Shown here piece by piece: positions 33,777-42,630 of a stretch of DNA of 64,000 nt. The notes beneath the pieces were generated by a model. The model saw only the letters and a list, made by a program, of their open reading frames with translations. It was not told the DNA's origin and did not search any database. This DNA comes from Olsenella_L kribbiana (lineage in GTDB: Bacteria; Actinomycetota; Coriobacteriia; Coriobacteriales; Atopobiaceae): contig NZ_JAZGJP010000010.1 of assembly GCF_036408795.1 (NCBI RefSeq), positions 20,233 through 84,232 on the forward strand, in the 5' to 3' direction. The first letter of the stretch is position 1. Each line of letters begins with the position of its first letter. The position numbers were made by a program, and so were the translations under genes.

Positions 33777-33877
33777 CTCGACATTTCCGAAATTTTTTTG
33801 CTCCTTGTCGAGTTCAACTCGACAGACGTCGAGCTGCGTCGAGTTCAGAAATCTCTGATGTCGAGTTCATCTCGACA
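33777..33877. promoter_or_regulatory. array of TGTCGAG/CTCGACA sites between glgP and the hydrolase
   Basis: Two full palindromes, TGTCGAG-TTCAA-CTCGACA (33806-33824) and TGTCGAG-TTCAT-CTCGACA (33859-33877), are accompanied by half-sites at 33777-33783, 33827-33833 and 33837-33843. The same full site occurs once upstream of glmU (28482-28500). The controlled gene may be glgP, the hydrolase, or both. Confidence 0.6.
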
Positions 33878-34118
33878 TACTTTCAAAACTGCAGGTCAGC
33901 GAATTGCCGCAAACCGACGCAAATTGGCCGTACAGAAGAGATGATGACAAATCTGCAAGAGACCGCGCTATAATAAGAGTTTCATGATTGAGGCAAATGC
34001 CGTTTTCTGTGCCGATTTCCAAAATTAGTCTACTATGTATGACTGATTTTCCCGGCATGGGTATATCCCTCTGTAGCCGAAGCGCAGGGTGCGCTTCCAT
34101 CAAGCATCGGAGGGTTCC

Positions 34119-35075
34119 ATGTGCACTGCAATCCGTTTCTCGGACGACAAAGGCAATCTCTACTTCGCCCGCAACCTCGACTGGAGCCAGGGCTATGGGG
34201 AGCGTGTCGTCGTGGCGCCCGAAGGCTATGCGCCCTTCTCGCCCTTCAAGGCTACGCCCGCCCTTCCCCATCCCGTCATCGGCATGGGCATCGTCGAGAA
34301 GGATACGCCGCTCTACTTCGACTGCGCAAATACAGAAGGCCTTGCCTGCGCCGGTCTCAACTTCCCGGGCTATGCGCAGTATGAGAAGGAAGCTGTCCCC
34401 GGCAAGACGAATGTCGCCTCCTGGGAGCTTCCGCTCTGGATCGTCGCGAACTTCACGACCGTCGATGAAGCCGAGGCAGCGCTCAAGGATGTCGCTGTCG
34501 TCGACTCCCCCATCGTCGACAAATATCCGACCTCGCTTCTCCACTGGATTGTCGGCGACGGCAAGCGCAGCATCGCGGTCGAATACACGCAAGATGGCAT
34601 GCAGATCTTCACAGACGACGTCGACGTCCTTGCAAACCAGCCGGGATTCGGATGGCACCGCGAGAACCTCAGGAACTACCTCAACGTCACAAGCGACGTG
34701 CCAGCAACCCAGACCTGGAGGGCAGCTGCGCTCACACCGTATGGATCGGGTGCCGGCATGCGCGGCATCCCGGGCGACTACTACTCGCCTTCCCGCTTCG
34801 TGCGCATCGCCTACCTCAATGCAAACTACCCTGAGCAGACGACGGAGGAGGCCAATGTCTCCCGCATGTTCCATGAGCTTGCGGGCGTTGCTATGATCGA
34901 CGGCGCCGCAAGGATGACGAACGGGGAGTTCGAGAAGACCGTCTATACCGGCGGATATTCCCAGAGGACCCATACGTATTACTGGAACACCTACGACGAC
35001 CCTGCCATCCGCTCCGTCTCGGCAGACGAGCTGATTGCAGCCCATCCGGGAAAGGCCCTCATCGAAGCCGCCTAG
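34119..35075 (+). CDS. bsh: choloylglycine (bile salt) hydrolase / penicillin V acylase family
   Basis: The 318-residue protein starts MCTAIRF, so Cys2 would become the N-terminal nucleophile. Conserved blocks are FARNLDWS (with the catalytic Asp), CAGLNFPGYAQY, IVGDGKRSIAVEYT, a VLANQPGFGWH block and TPYGSGAGMRGIPGDYYSPSRF with the active-site Arg. The length matches bile salt hydrolases (about 320). Intracellular members deconjugate glycine- and taurine-linked bile acids; penicillin V acylases share the fold. CGGAGGG precedes ATG 34119. No signal peptide is present. Confidence 0.9.
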   Translation: MCTAIRFSDDKGNLYFARNLDWSQGYGERVVVAPEGYAPFSPFKATPALPHPVIGMGIVEKDTPLYFDCANTEGLACAGLNFPGYAQYEKEAVPGKTNVASWELPLWIVANFTTVDEAEAALKDVAVVDSPIVDKYPTSLLHWIVGDGKRSIAVEYTQDGMQIFTDDVDVLANQPGFGWHRENLRNYLNVTSDVPATQTWRAAALTPYGSGAGMRGIPGDYYSPSRFVRIAYLNANYPEQTTEEANVSRMFHELAGVAMIDGAARMTNGEFEKTVYTGGYSQRTHTYYWNTYDDPAIRSVSADELIAAHPGKALIEAA

Positions 35076-35125
35076 AGTCTTGGCAAAGGACAGTGGCAGC
35101 AAAGAGACACCGCTGACCACACATG

Positions 35126-35165
35126 GATGCGCCTGCCAGCATGGCCTGGCAGGCGCATCTTCTTT
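35126..35165 (+). terminator. Rho-independent terminator of the hydrolase
   Basis: A perfect 13-bp stem (GATGCGCCTGCCA with its complement), an 8-base loop and TTCTTT. Confidence 0.9.
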
Positions 35166-35369
35166 GCCGCTTCCGCTCGGGGCCCTCCTGTTCCCGCTCT
35201 GCCAGGCCTGCATCCCTGTCCGCAGGCCTGCATCCCCAGCTGGCTGCGTGGCCGATTCCTTGTTCCTGCCTCCTGTGCCTGCTTTGGCTGCAGCTGCCCG
35301 GCACCTCCTGCCGGATGCCGTGCCGCCTGCAGCCTACCTGCGCGCCTGCCCCTGTGCCGCAGGCTTTCG

Positions 35370-36590
35370 CTATGCCGCCTTCGGATTGCCGGCGTGTGTC
35401 CACGCCAGCGCGGCGGCGCCGATGGCGGCAGCGATCGCAGAGGCACCAAAGAGCGTTGCCTGCACGCCGAAGATACCTGCCACGAATGGGGCAACGAGAA
35501 GCGGCAGCGTGCCGGCAGAGTTCATGCCGACAGAAAGGACCGAGGTGGCACGCCCGATATAGCGGATATCGCAGCTCTTCTGCAGCACCGTGTCCTTCAC
35601 AGGACCCATGGCACCAAAGCCGAAGCCGGCAATGAGCTGGCCTATGAGGGCAATCTGCACCGACGTCGTGCCGACGTACACCATGGACCCGACACCGATC
35701 ACGACTAGAAGCAGGGCAATCGTCTCGAGCGAGAGCCGCTTCGTCGAGAAGCGCAGCACGGCCAAGGCACCGACCGTAGATCCCAGGCCTGCTGCCGACG
35801 AGAGCCAGCCCATCCACTCGGATCCCACCCTGAGCACGTCACGGTAGAAGAGCGACTCGAGCGAGTCGAATGCGCCATAGGAGAAGTAGCCAAGGAAATA
35901 GATCAGGAAGAGCGCTGCAATCACAGGATGGGAGAACACGATATGGATGCCCTCGAGAAGCTGCTTCCAGAAGCCCTCCCCTTCCTTCTTGCCGGTGCCT
36001 TCAGGATGCAGGAGCTCCGGCAGGTTCCAGACGAAGAGCGCAGATATTGCCGATGAGATGGGAAGGACCGCAAACACCATCTGGCTCGTGAAGAGCGCTG
36101 TGAGCCAGCCGCCAATCAGGGGACCGACGATAACGGCCACACACATGGCCGTGTTGTTGTAGCTGTTGACCTTCTGGAGGGTCGTTGCATCCTCTGCGAG
36201 ATAGCGGGGATAGGCAGAGCTTGCCGTCATGCAGAAGCCACCTGCAATCCCTTCAAGCACGTTCACGACGATGAGGAGCGCCATGCTCATCGGAAAGGAG
36301 ACGCCGATGATGCCGGTAACACCCAGGAGGCCAAGGAAGGCAATCATCGTCTTCCTTGGCCCGATGCGGTCAACGACGACACCTGCTGCAGCGCCCGCTG
36401 CCACGAGTGTGACGTTCAAGAGGACGACAAGCACGGAGACATCCATTGCATCGGAGCCCAGAAGATAGGTCGCCGAGCCGATGATGCCGACAAAGTAGGT
36501 TGCCTGGAATCCCAGAGCGCGGAAGAATGTCGTGAACGCCAGACGACGGGCACAGGTCCGCCCAAGGGACGCAGATGGATTTTCTGGCAA
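35370..36590 (-). CDS. major facilitator superfamily transporter (EntS/MFS_3-like)
   Basis: The ~406-residue protein has 12 predicted membrane helices with the MFS loop 2-3 motif VVVDRIGPRKTMIAFLGLLG, a cytoplasmic centre (EGTGKKEGEGFWKQLLEG), and the repeat-half motif near VLRFSTKRLSLE. It resembles enterobactin-exporter/macrolide-efflux type MFS proteins and probably exports a small molecule. The start is uncertain: TTG 36590 has GGAGGG four bases upstream; an in-frame ATG at 36698 would add 36 residues but lacks a ribosome site. No regulator adjoins it. Confidence 0.85.
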   Translation of the reverse strand: MPENPSASLGRTCARRLAFTTFFRALGFQATYFVGIIGSATYLLGSDAMDVSVLVVLLNVTLVAAGAAAGVVVDRIGPRKTMIAFLGLLGVTGIIGVSFPMSMALLIVVNVLEGIAGGFCMTASSAYPRYLAEDATTLQKVNSYNNTAMCVAVIVGPLIGGWLTALFTSQMVFAVLPISSAISALFVWNLPELLHPEGTGKKEGEGFWKQLLEGIHIVFSHPVIAALFLIYFLGYFSYGAFDSLESLFYRDVLRVGSEWMGWLSSAAGLGSTVGALAVLRFSTKRLSLETIALLLVVIGVGSMVYVGTTSVQIALIGQLIAGFGFGAMGPVKDTVLQKSCDIRYIGRATSVLSVGMNSAGTLPLLVAPFVAGIFGVQATLFGASAIAAAIGAAALAWTHAGNPKAA

Positions 36591-36794
36591 GGGTCCCTCC
36601 AAGAGAACGAAAGAACGCAGGATCGGGCAGGCCTTGAACCAAGCACACAGGGACTGCGAGCTATGCTCCTTCTCCGGAGCCAGGCCGCCACTTTTCATTC
36701 AGGCGCTAGACCATCCTAGCACGCATCCAAATGGACGAAGCCAGGCAGAGGCTCGAGCCTTGCCACCGGGATGGATTCATGTTTCCGCTCACTC

Positions 36795-36826
36795 TAATTG
36801 ACCAGATAAATTTATCTGGTCAATTA
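36795..36826. promoter_or_regulatory. 32-bp perfect palindrome upstream of the AlbA/HTH gene (site 1)
   Basis: Sixteen-base arms with no spacer (left arm begins TAATTGACCAG, centre ATAAATTTAT). It begins 116 bases before the AlbA/HTH start. Site 2 (36859-36887) is an imperfect copy. Confidence 0.65.
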
Positions 36827-36858
36827 CTGACCAATAGTATGGCCATGTAATGACTTAT

Positions 36859-36887
36859 AATTGAACAGATAATTTTTCTGGTCAATT
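36859..36887. promoter_or_regulatory. imperfect palindrome upstream of the AlbA/HTH gene (site 2)
   Basis: AATTGAACAGA and TCTGGTCAATT (one mismatch) surround TAATTTT, 24 bases before the start codon. It repeats the half-site TGACCAG of site 1, so the pair looks like a duplicated operator around the promoter. Confidence 0.62.
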
Positions 36888-36910
36888 CCAGATACATAGG
36901 AGGTTCTGCT

Positions 36911-38173
36911 ATGGCACTGCTCGAGTCCAATGATCGAGAACTCAAGGCCTCGGTATCCGAGTCTTTCCTCAAGACCGTCAGTGCATTCGCTAATTATGGA
37001 ACAGGCAGCATCATTTTCGGAATGGCTGACGATGGCACTGTCCAAGGTCTCCCCGACATCGATAAAGAATGCCTACGCATAGAGCACATGATCCATGACC
37101 GCATTCACCCACAGCCCCGGTATTCGATAGAGGTCGACAGCGAGGCCGGGACGGTGACCCTTACTGTGTTCGAGGGACCAGACAAGCCCTACCTCTGCAG
37201 GGGAAAGGCATACATCAGAAACGACTCTTCGACCACAGAGGCGGATTCACTGGAATTGAAACGGCTCATACTCGCCGGCAATCACATGTCTTTCGATCAG
37301 CTTCCTGCAGACAGCCAAAATATGGAGTTCGGATCCCTCAAGCAGCGTCTGCACACGAGGCTCGGAGTCGATCAATTCGACAGGAACACCTTGCGAACGC
37401 TCGGCCTCACAAATACAGATGGCCAGCTCGTGAATGCAGCTGCCCTCCTTTCGGATTCGAACCCGTTCCCCGGAATCGACATCATGAGGTTTGGCAGAAG
37501 CACGTCTGAGATTCTCGAAAGAGTGCACATAGACGGATGTTCGGTGCTCGACCAGCTCGACAGAACGGCAGATGTTGCTGAAAGGACCTATGCATTCGAA
37601 AAAGTAACTTCGACGACCAGGGAACGAGTCGAGAAGCTGCCCCTGGATGCCTTCAGAGAGACGCTTGCCAACGCAATCGCCCATCGTGCATGGGATGTGC
37701 CATCCGCCATTACTGTTGCCATGCATCCTGACCACGCTGTGGTCACATCTCCTGGCTCGCTTCCTCCCGGAATCGAGAGAGAGGCTTACCTTGCAGGCGG
37801 TCTATCTGTGCCGAGAAATCCAATTCTTGCCACAGTCATGTTCCGGCTAGGCTATATCGAGCTCTTTGGATCGGGCGTCCCCCGCATTCGGGAAGCATAT
37901 CCAGCAGGAGAGCTGCCGCCCAGCTTCGATGTTCTGGACGCAAGCATCCGCGTGACCCTCCCCGTCTTGGAATCGCATCCAGCAACAACGGTAGAAGAGA
38001 AAGCAGTTCTGGACGCCCTTCCTCAAGGAATGCTCATGACTCGAAAGCAGATTTCGGAGAAGTGCGGCACGAGCCTTTCGACGGCAGGCAGGCTGCTTGC
38101 CTCCCTCGAACAGAAAGGCCTCGTAGAGCGCAGCGGACGGGGCAGAGGCACGAAGTATTCGCGCAGAACCTAA
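36911..38173 (+). CDS. Schlafen AlbA_2-domain ATP-binding HTH protein
   Basis: The 420-residue protein begins with an AlbA_2 domain (ELKASVSESFLKTVSAFANYGTG, then IIFGMADDGTVQGL; about 8-120). A GHKL-like HATPase_c_4 region follows (PLDAFRETLANAIAHRAW, then ELFGSGVPRIREAY; about 245-330). It ends in a winged helix (MTRKQISEKCGTSLSTAGRLL; about 375-415). Such proteins are described as putative transcriptional regulators; some have been linked to phage or stress responses. It stands alone behind two palindromes, suggesting autoregulation. AGGAGG precedes ATG 36911. Confidence 0.85.
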   Translation: MALLESNDRELKASVSESFLKTVSAFANYGTGSIIFGMADDGTVQGLPDIDKECLRIEHMIHDRIHPQPRYSIEVDSEAGTVTLTVFEGPDKPYLCRGKAYIRNDSSTTEADSLELKRLILAGNHMSFDQLPADSQNMEFGSLKQRLHTRLGVDQFDRNTLRTLGLTNTDGQLVNAAALLSDSNPFPGIDIMRFGRSTSEILERVHIDGCSVLDQLDRTADVAERTYAFEKVTSTTRERVEKLPLDAFRETLANAIAHRAWDVPSAITVAMHPDHAVVTSPGSLPPGIEREAYLAGGLSVPRNPILATVMFRLGYIELFGSGVPRIREAYPAGELPPSFDVLDASIRVTLPVLESHPATTVEEKAVLDALPQGMLMTRKQISEKCGTSLSTAGRLLASLEQKGLVERSGRGRGTKYSRRT

Positions 38174-38245
38174 GAGCCTCGCCTCTTTTTTTCGTACAGC
38201 GAAGGCATCAGGCCTGATCAAGAGACCGCCATCCTGCTGGCGAAA

Positions 38246-38279
38246 GAAGCCCGGCTGGCAGATGCGCTCTGCCAGCCGG
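38246..38279 (-). terminator. terminator of the MarR/ABC operon
   Basis: CCGGCTGGCAGA pairs perfectly with TCTGCCAGCCGG around TGCGC; on the minus strand it is followed by GCTTCTTTC. It lies 26 bases past the ABC stop at 38305. Confidence 0.85.
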
Positions 38280-38304
38280 ACCTCTATCTGAATCCCATGG
38301 CTGC

Positions 38305-40188
38305 TTATGCCACCTGGTCGAACTGCGACTCGTAGAGCTTCGCATAGACGCCCTGCTTGGCCAGGAGCTCTTCGTGGGTGCCTGCCTCGACGACGTCTCC
38401 ATCCTGGAGCACGAGGATCTGGTCTGCACCCTTGATGGTCGAGAGCCTGTGGGCAATAACGAAGGACGTACGGCCTGCCATGAGCTTGTCCATGGCGCGC
38501 TGTATGCGCCACTCGGTACGCGTATCCACGTTCGAGGTTGCCTCGTCGAGGATGAGGATGGAACGGTCTGCCAGCACGGCACGGGCAATCGTCAGAAGCT
38601 GGCGCTGTCCCTGGGAGATGTTCGTCGCCCCTTCATTGAGCTCGAAGTCGAAACCTCCGGGGAGCGTTTCGATGAAGTGGGTGCAGTGGGCAGAGCGTGC
38701 TGCCGCCTCCACCTCCTCGTCTGTCGCATCGAGCCTGCCGAAGCGGATGTTCTCGCGGATCGTGCCCTGGAAGAGCCAGGAGTCCTGGAGGACCATAGCG
38801 AAGTTCTGGCGCAGGTCCTCCCGCTCGATGTCGCGCACATCATGCCCGTCGACCCTGAGAACACCTTTATCCACGTCGTAGAAGCGCAGGAGCAGCTTCA
38901 TGAGAGTCGTCTTGCCAGCACCGGTAGGTCCGACAATGGCGACAGTCCTGCCTTCTGGCACCTCTGCCGTGAAATCGTGGATGATCGTCTTGCCCGGCAG
39001 GTAGCCGAAGGAGATGTGGTCGAAGCTGACTTCGCCTTTCGCCTTCCCGAGCTGCTCTGTCTTGCCCGTTTCCGGATTGATCTTCGCCGTCTCTGTCTCC
39101 TCCGGTGCATCGAGGAACTCGAAGATGCGCTCTGCGCAGGCTGCCATCTGCTGCAGCGTGTTGGACACGGCAGCAAGCTGGGCCAGAGGCTGCGTGAAGT
39201 TCCTCACGTACTGAATGAATGACTGGATGTCGCCTGGCTGGATCGTGCCCTGAACCGCAAGGCCCACGCCGACCACGACGACGCCCACATAGCCAAGGTC
39301 GCCGACAAGCCCCATGAGAGGCTGCATGAGGCCGGAGAGGAACTGGCTCTTCCATGCCGACTCATAGAGCGCATCGTTCTCTTTCTGGAACTCGTGCTCG
39401 GCACGCCCTGTCTGGTAGAAGGCCTGGATCACGACCTGGCCCGAGAAATCCTCCTCGATCTTTCCGTCGACGGCGCCAAGCTGTGCCTGCTGGGCCTTGA
39501 AGTAGCGCTGGGAGGCACGGATCAGGAAGAAGAGCACGATGCCGGCAAGCGGGAGCATGAGAAGCGTGACGCCCGTGAGCTGGAGCGAGATGGAGAGCAT
39601 CATGACGGCGATGCCGATGACCTGGGTCAAGGAAGTCACGAGCTGGACGATGCCGGTATTCAAAGTCTGGCTCAGCGTATCTACATCGTTTGTCATCCGC
39701 GAGAGCACGTCGCCCTTCGAGGTCCCCTCCCGATCGAAGTAGGAAAGCGGCACACGGGAGATCTTCTCTGCAATCTCCTTCCTGAAGCGGAAGACCGTCC
39801 TCTGCGATATGCCTGTCATGAGCCAGCCCTGGATGGCCTGGGCTCCGGACGAGATCAGGTAGATGCCGAGGAGGAAGGCAAGGATCTGGGCGATCTTCGC
39901 GAAGTCGATGCCTCCATCCCCTCTTCCCATCGCAGCGACGCCGAGGAAGACCTCATTCGTCGCCTGGCCCAAGATCTTGGGGCCGATGACCGAGAAGATG
40001 ACCGATACCATCGCAAGCACGACGGCCAAGATCATGAGCGGTGCTTCCTTCGAGAGCGCATGAATGAGGCGCCTGAGCGTCCCCTTGAAGTCCTTTGCCT
40101 TCTCCACGGGAGCGAAGCGTCCACCACCATGCGGGCGCCTCTGACGGCTTCTCTCCTGCTGCTCCTTGAGGCTCGTTTCTTCTGCCAT
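38305..40188 (-). CDS. ABC exporter half-transporter, catalytic partner (heterodimeric type)
   Basis: The 627-residue protein has a six-helix ABC exporter membrane domain (about 50-340) and an ATPase domain. The ATPase motifs are Walker A VGPTGAGKTT, the variant signature NISQGQRQ, Walker B SILILDEATSNVD with the catalytic Glu, and the switch histidine in VIAHRLSTI. A charged N-terminal extension (KEQQERSRQRRPHGGGRF) precedes the membrane part. With the upstream gene it forms a heterodimer like BmrCD/LmrCD that exports drugs or lipophilic compounds. ATG 40188 lies 4 bases after the partner's stop. Confidence 0.92.
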   Translation of the reverse strand: MAEETSLKEQQERSRQRRPHGGGRFAPVEKAKDFKGTLRRLIHALSKEAPLMILAVVLAMVSVIFSVIGPKILGQATNEVFLGVAAMGRGDGGIDFAKIAQILAFLLGIYLISSGAQAIQGWLMTGISQRTVFRFRKEIAEKISRVPLSYFDREGTSKGDVLSRMTNDVDTLSQTLNTGIVQLVTSLTQVIGIAVMMLSISLQLTGVTLLMLPLAGIVLFFLIRASQRYFKAQQAQLGAVDGKIEEDFSGQVVIQAFYQTGRAEHEFQKENDALYESAWKSQFLSGLMQPLMGLVGDLGYVGVVVVGVGLAVQGTIQPGDIQSFIQYVRNFTQPLAQLAAVSNTLQQMAACAERIFEFLDAPEETETAKINPETGKTEQLGKAKGEVSFDHISFGYLPGKTIIHDFTAEVPEGRTVAIVGPTGAGKTTLMKLLLRFYDVDKGVLRVDGHDVRDIEREDLRQNFAMVLQDSWLFQGTIRENIRFGRLDATDEEVEAAARSAHCTHFIETLPGGFDFELNEGATNISQGQRQLLTIARAVLADRSILILDEATSNVDTRTEWRIQRAMDKLMAGRTSFVIAHRLSTIKGADQILVLQDGDVVEAGTHEELLAKQGVYAKLYESQFDQVA

Positions 40189-40192
40189 GTCC

Positions 40193-41947
40193 TTACACCT
40201 CCTCTTCAAGGCCAAGCTCTTTCGCGGAGAGCTGGCTTGTCGCAATCTCGCGGTATGTCGGGCAATCACGAAGAAGCTCTTGATGCGTGCCCTGGCCTAC
40301 GACCTTGCCGTCGTCGAGCACCAGGATCTCGTCTGCCTGCATGATCGAGGCGACGCGCTGCGCCACGACGACGATGGCCATGTCCCCTGCATGCTCTGCA
40401 AGCGCACGCCTGAGGCGTGCATCTGTCGCAAAATCCAGAGCCGAGAACGAATCATCGAGCACGAGCACTTCCGGCTTCATCGCAAGCGCACGGGCAATGG
40501 CAAGACGCTGGCGCTGGCCACCCGAGACATTCGTGCCTCCCTGGACGATCGGAGAGTCCGTGCCCTCGGGGCTTGCTGCCACAAGATCGTCTGCCTGCGC
40601 CAGATGGATTGCACGCTTGAGCTCCTCATCTGTGAGCCCCTCTGTCCCATAGGCCACGTTCGAGGCGATCGTGCCCGTGAAAAGGAAGCTCTGCTGCGGC
40701 ACGTAGCCAATCCTGTGCCTGAGCTCGGAGAGCGAAAGGTCCTTGAGATCTGTGCCGTCAAGCGAGATCGAGCCTTCCGTCGGGTCATAGAGCCTCGGCG
40801 CCAGCTGCACGAGCGTCGACTTGCCGGAACCCGTAGAGCCAATGATCGCCACGGTCTTTCCCGGATGCGTCCTGAAGCTCACATGCTCGACGACCATGCC
40901 CTCGGCATCCGGATAGGCAAAGCCCACATCCTGGAAAGAGAGCTCGCCGTGCGCAGCCGCCCCATCAAGCGACTTCGGGCTCTTTGGTTCATGCACGGCA
41001 GGGTCGCACGAGAGCACCTCGTCGATTCTGCCTGCCGATATCTCGGCGCGGGGCAGCAGGACTGCCACCATCGAGATCATCAGGAAGGCCATGACGATCA
41101 TCATCGCGTAGGTGATGAATGCCATGATGTCGCCGACCTGCATCGTGCCGACGGCGACGCCCTGGGCGCCGAACCAGACGATTGCCACTGTCGCGAGGTT
41201 CATGACGAGCGTCAGTGCCGGCATCATGAGGATCATGGCGCGGTTCACGAAGAGCTGCGTCTGCATGAGGTCACGGGATACCCCATCGAACTTCTCGAGC
41301 TCATGGTCCTCCCTGCCGAAGGCACGGATGCTCATGACGCCGTCGAGCATCTCGCGGGCTACGAGGTTCACGCGGTCGACCAAGGACTGCATCTTCCTGA
41401 AGCGCGGCATCGCAAGCACATAGAGGACAGAGATCACGGCAAGCACCGCAAGAAGCGCGGCGCCGACAATCCAGATGAGTCCGCTTCCCAGTGCCAGCAC
41501 CTGGATGATTGCAACTATTGCCATGATCGGCGCGAGCATCACGATGCGCAGAAGCATCACGATCGTCATCTGGATCTGCGTGATATCGTTCGTCGAGCGC
41601 GTGATCAGGGAAGACGGCGTGAAATGGTTCACCTGTGCCGGCGAAAGCTGCATGACGCGGGAGAAGAGACATGCACGCAGGTCGCGCGCAATGGTCGCAG
41701 CAAGACGCGAGGCAAGGTATCCCGCAGCAGCCGCCGCTGCGACCGAACCAAAGCAGAGCGCAAACATGGAGCCTGCCATGCTGGCCAGATATCCCATGTC
41801 GCCGCCCGCTGCCTGGACGATGCCGACATTCACGATATCAGCCATGTAGCGCGGCAGCATGAGCTCGCAGGTGACCTGCACGGCGAGAAGCGCCACGACA
41901 GCCAATACCGCTGGAATATGGCCCTTGAGATAGCGGAGGGTATTCAT
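40193..41947 (-). CDS. ABC exporter half-transporter, degenerate-site partner
   Basis: The 584-residue protein has the same exporter architecture: Walker A IGSTGSGKST, signature NVSGGQRQRLAIARAL and Walker B VLVLDDSFSALD. The Walker B catalytic Glu is Asp, and the switch position reads VVAQRVASI, with Gln instead of His. These changes mark the degenerate ATP site of heterodimeric exporters (as in TM287 or BmrC). Its start overlaps the MarR stop by 4 bases, and its partner gene follows after 4 bases. Confidence 0.92.
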   Translation of the reverse strand: MNTLRYLKGHIPAVLAVVALLAVQVTCELMLPRYMADIVNVGIVQAAGGDMGYLASMAGSMFALCFGSVAAAAAAGYLASRLAATIARDLRACLFSRVMQLSPAQVNHFTPSSLITRSTNDITQIQMTIVMLLRIVMLAPIMAIVAIIQVLALGSGLIWIVGAALLAVLAVISVLYVLAMPRFRKMQSLVDRVNLVAREMLDGVMSIRAFGREDHELEKFDGVSRDLMQTQLFVNRAMILMMPALTLVMNLATVAIVWFGAQGVAVGTMQVGDIMAFITYAMMIVMAFLMISMVAVLLPRAEISAGRIDEVLSCDPAVHEPKSPKSLDGAAAHGELSFQDVGFAYPDAEGMVVEHVSFRTHPGKTVAIIGSTGSGKSTLVQLAPRLYDPTEGSISLDGTDLKDLSLSELRHRIGYVPQQSFLFTGTIASNVAYGTEGLTDEELKRAIHLAQADDLVAASPEGTDSPIVQGGTNVSGGQRQRLAIARALAMKPEVLVLDDSFSALDFATDARLRRALAEHAGDMAIVVVAQRVASIMQADEILVLDDGKVVGQGTHQELLRDCPTYREIATSQLSAKELGLEEEV

Positions 41948-42432
41948 CGCGTGCCCTCCTCTTCCTGCTTCTGGCAGAAGCGCTTCTGGATCTCAGGGGC
42001 AAGCTCGGCAACCCGTCTCATGATGCGCAGCAGCTCCTGGGTGTCCTCTGCGCCAAGCTCCTTGCAGAACTCCTTCATGGTCTCGCCGATCCGCTTCTTC
42101 CTCTCGGCGACGACGTCCTGGCCCTTCTCTGTCAGGCTCACGAGCGTGCGCCTGCCATCTTCAGGATCTTCCGTCCTTACGATGAGCCCCTGTGCCTCGA
42201 GCTGCTTCAGGGCACGCGCGATGCGTGCGCTCGTGACGTGGCAGGCATCGGCAAGCGCACCTGGCGTCACGGGGTCCTCGTTCTGTGCCAGGACATGCAT
42301 GATCTGCTTCTGCCCCATGAGCTCCATGTCCGGACGGTCGTGCCCGGAAGGACGCAGGCCATGCCAGGTGCGGAAAAGCTCACGCACAAGGCGGTCCCAT
42401 TCCTCCTCCGTAAGCTCCTCTTTCTCTTCCAT
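41944..42432 (-). CDS. MarR-family regulator of the ABC exporter
   Basis: The 162-residue protein has a MarR winged helix (PGALADACHVTSARIARALKQLEAQGLI, then VRTEDPEDGRRTLVSLTEKG) with flanking dimerisation helices. Its stop overlaps the first ABC start (ATGA), so it is the first gene of a three-gene operon. Two CTAAC-N3-GTTAG sites lie upstream and are its probable operators. Induction by an exported drug is the usual logic. Confidence 0.93.
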   Translation of the reverse strand: MEEKEELTEEEWDRLVRELFRTWHGLRPSGHDRPDMELMGQKQIMHVLAQNEDPVTPGALADACHVTSARIARALKQLEAQGLIVRTEDPEDGRRTLVSLTEKGQDVVAERKKRIGETMKEFCKELGAEDTQELLRIMRRVAELAPEIQKRFCQKQEEEGTR

Positions 42433-42446
42433 AGCTCTCCTTATTG

Positions 42447-42459
42447 CTAACCATGTTAG
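42447..42459. promoter_or_regulatory. MarR-type operator 1
   Basis: CTAACCATGTTAG, a 5-bp inverted repeat around CAT, lies 15-27 bases upstream of the marR start. Confidence 0.7.
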
Positions 42460-42497
42460 TGAACGGACAGTACTCTACCCGCAGCCGTGCTGTTTAT

Positions 42498-42510
42498 CTA
42501 ACAGGGTTAG
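42498..42510. promoter_or_regulatory. MarR-type operator 2
   Basis: CTAACAGGGTTAG has the same arms around AGG, 51 bases from operator 1. It lies between the marR promoter and the divergent ABC gene at 42631, so it may control both. Confidence 0.68.
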
Positions 42511-42630
42511 CGTTTCATGGAATCATCATAGAATGTGGTTTCTGTCACATCTCTGGAGCATCGCCTGCTTAAATGTAACTGATAAGACTACAATTCACGC
42601 CTTCAGGCAGCATGAGATTCCGGAGCATAC

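Noticed and set aside
35203..35236. Short direct repeat CAGGCCTGCATCCC (two copies, 20 bases apart) after the hydrolase terminator
   Set aside because: There are only two short copies in GC-rich spacer DNA; no CRISPR-like spacing or further units.
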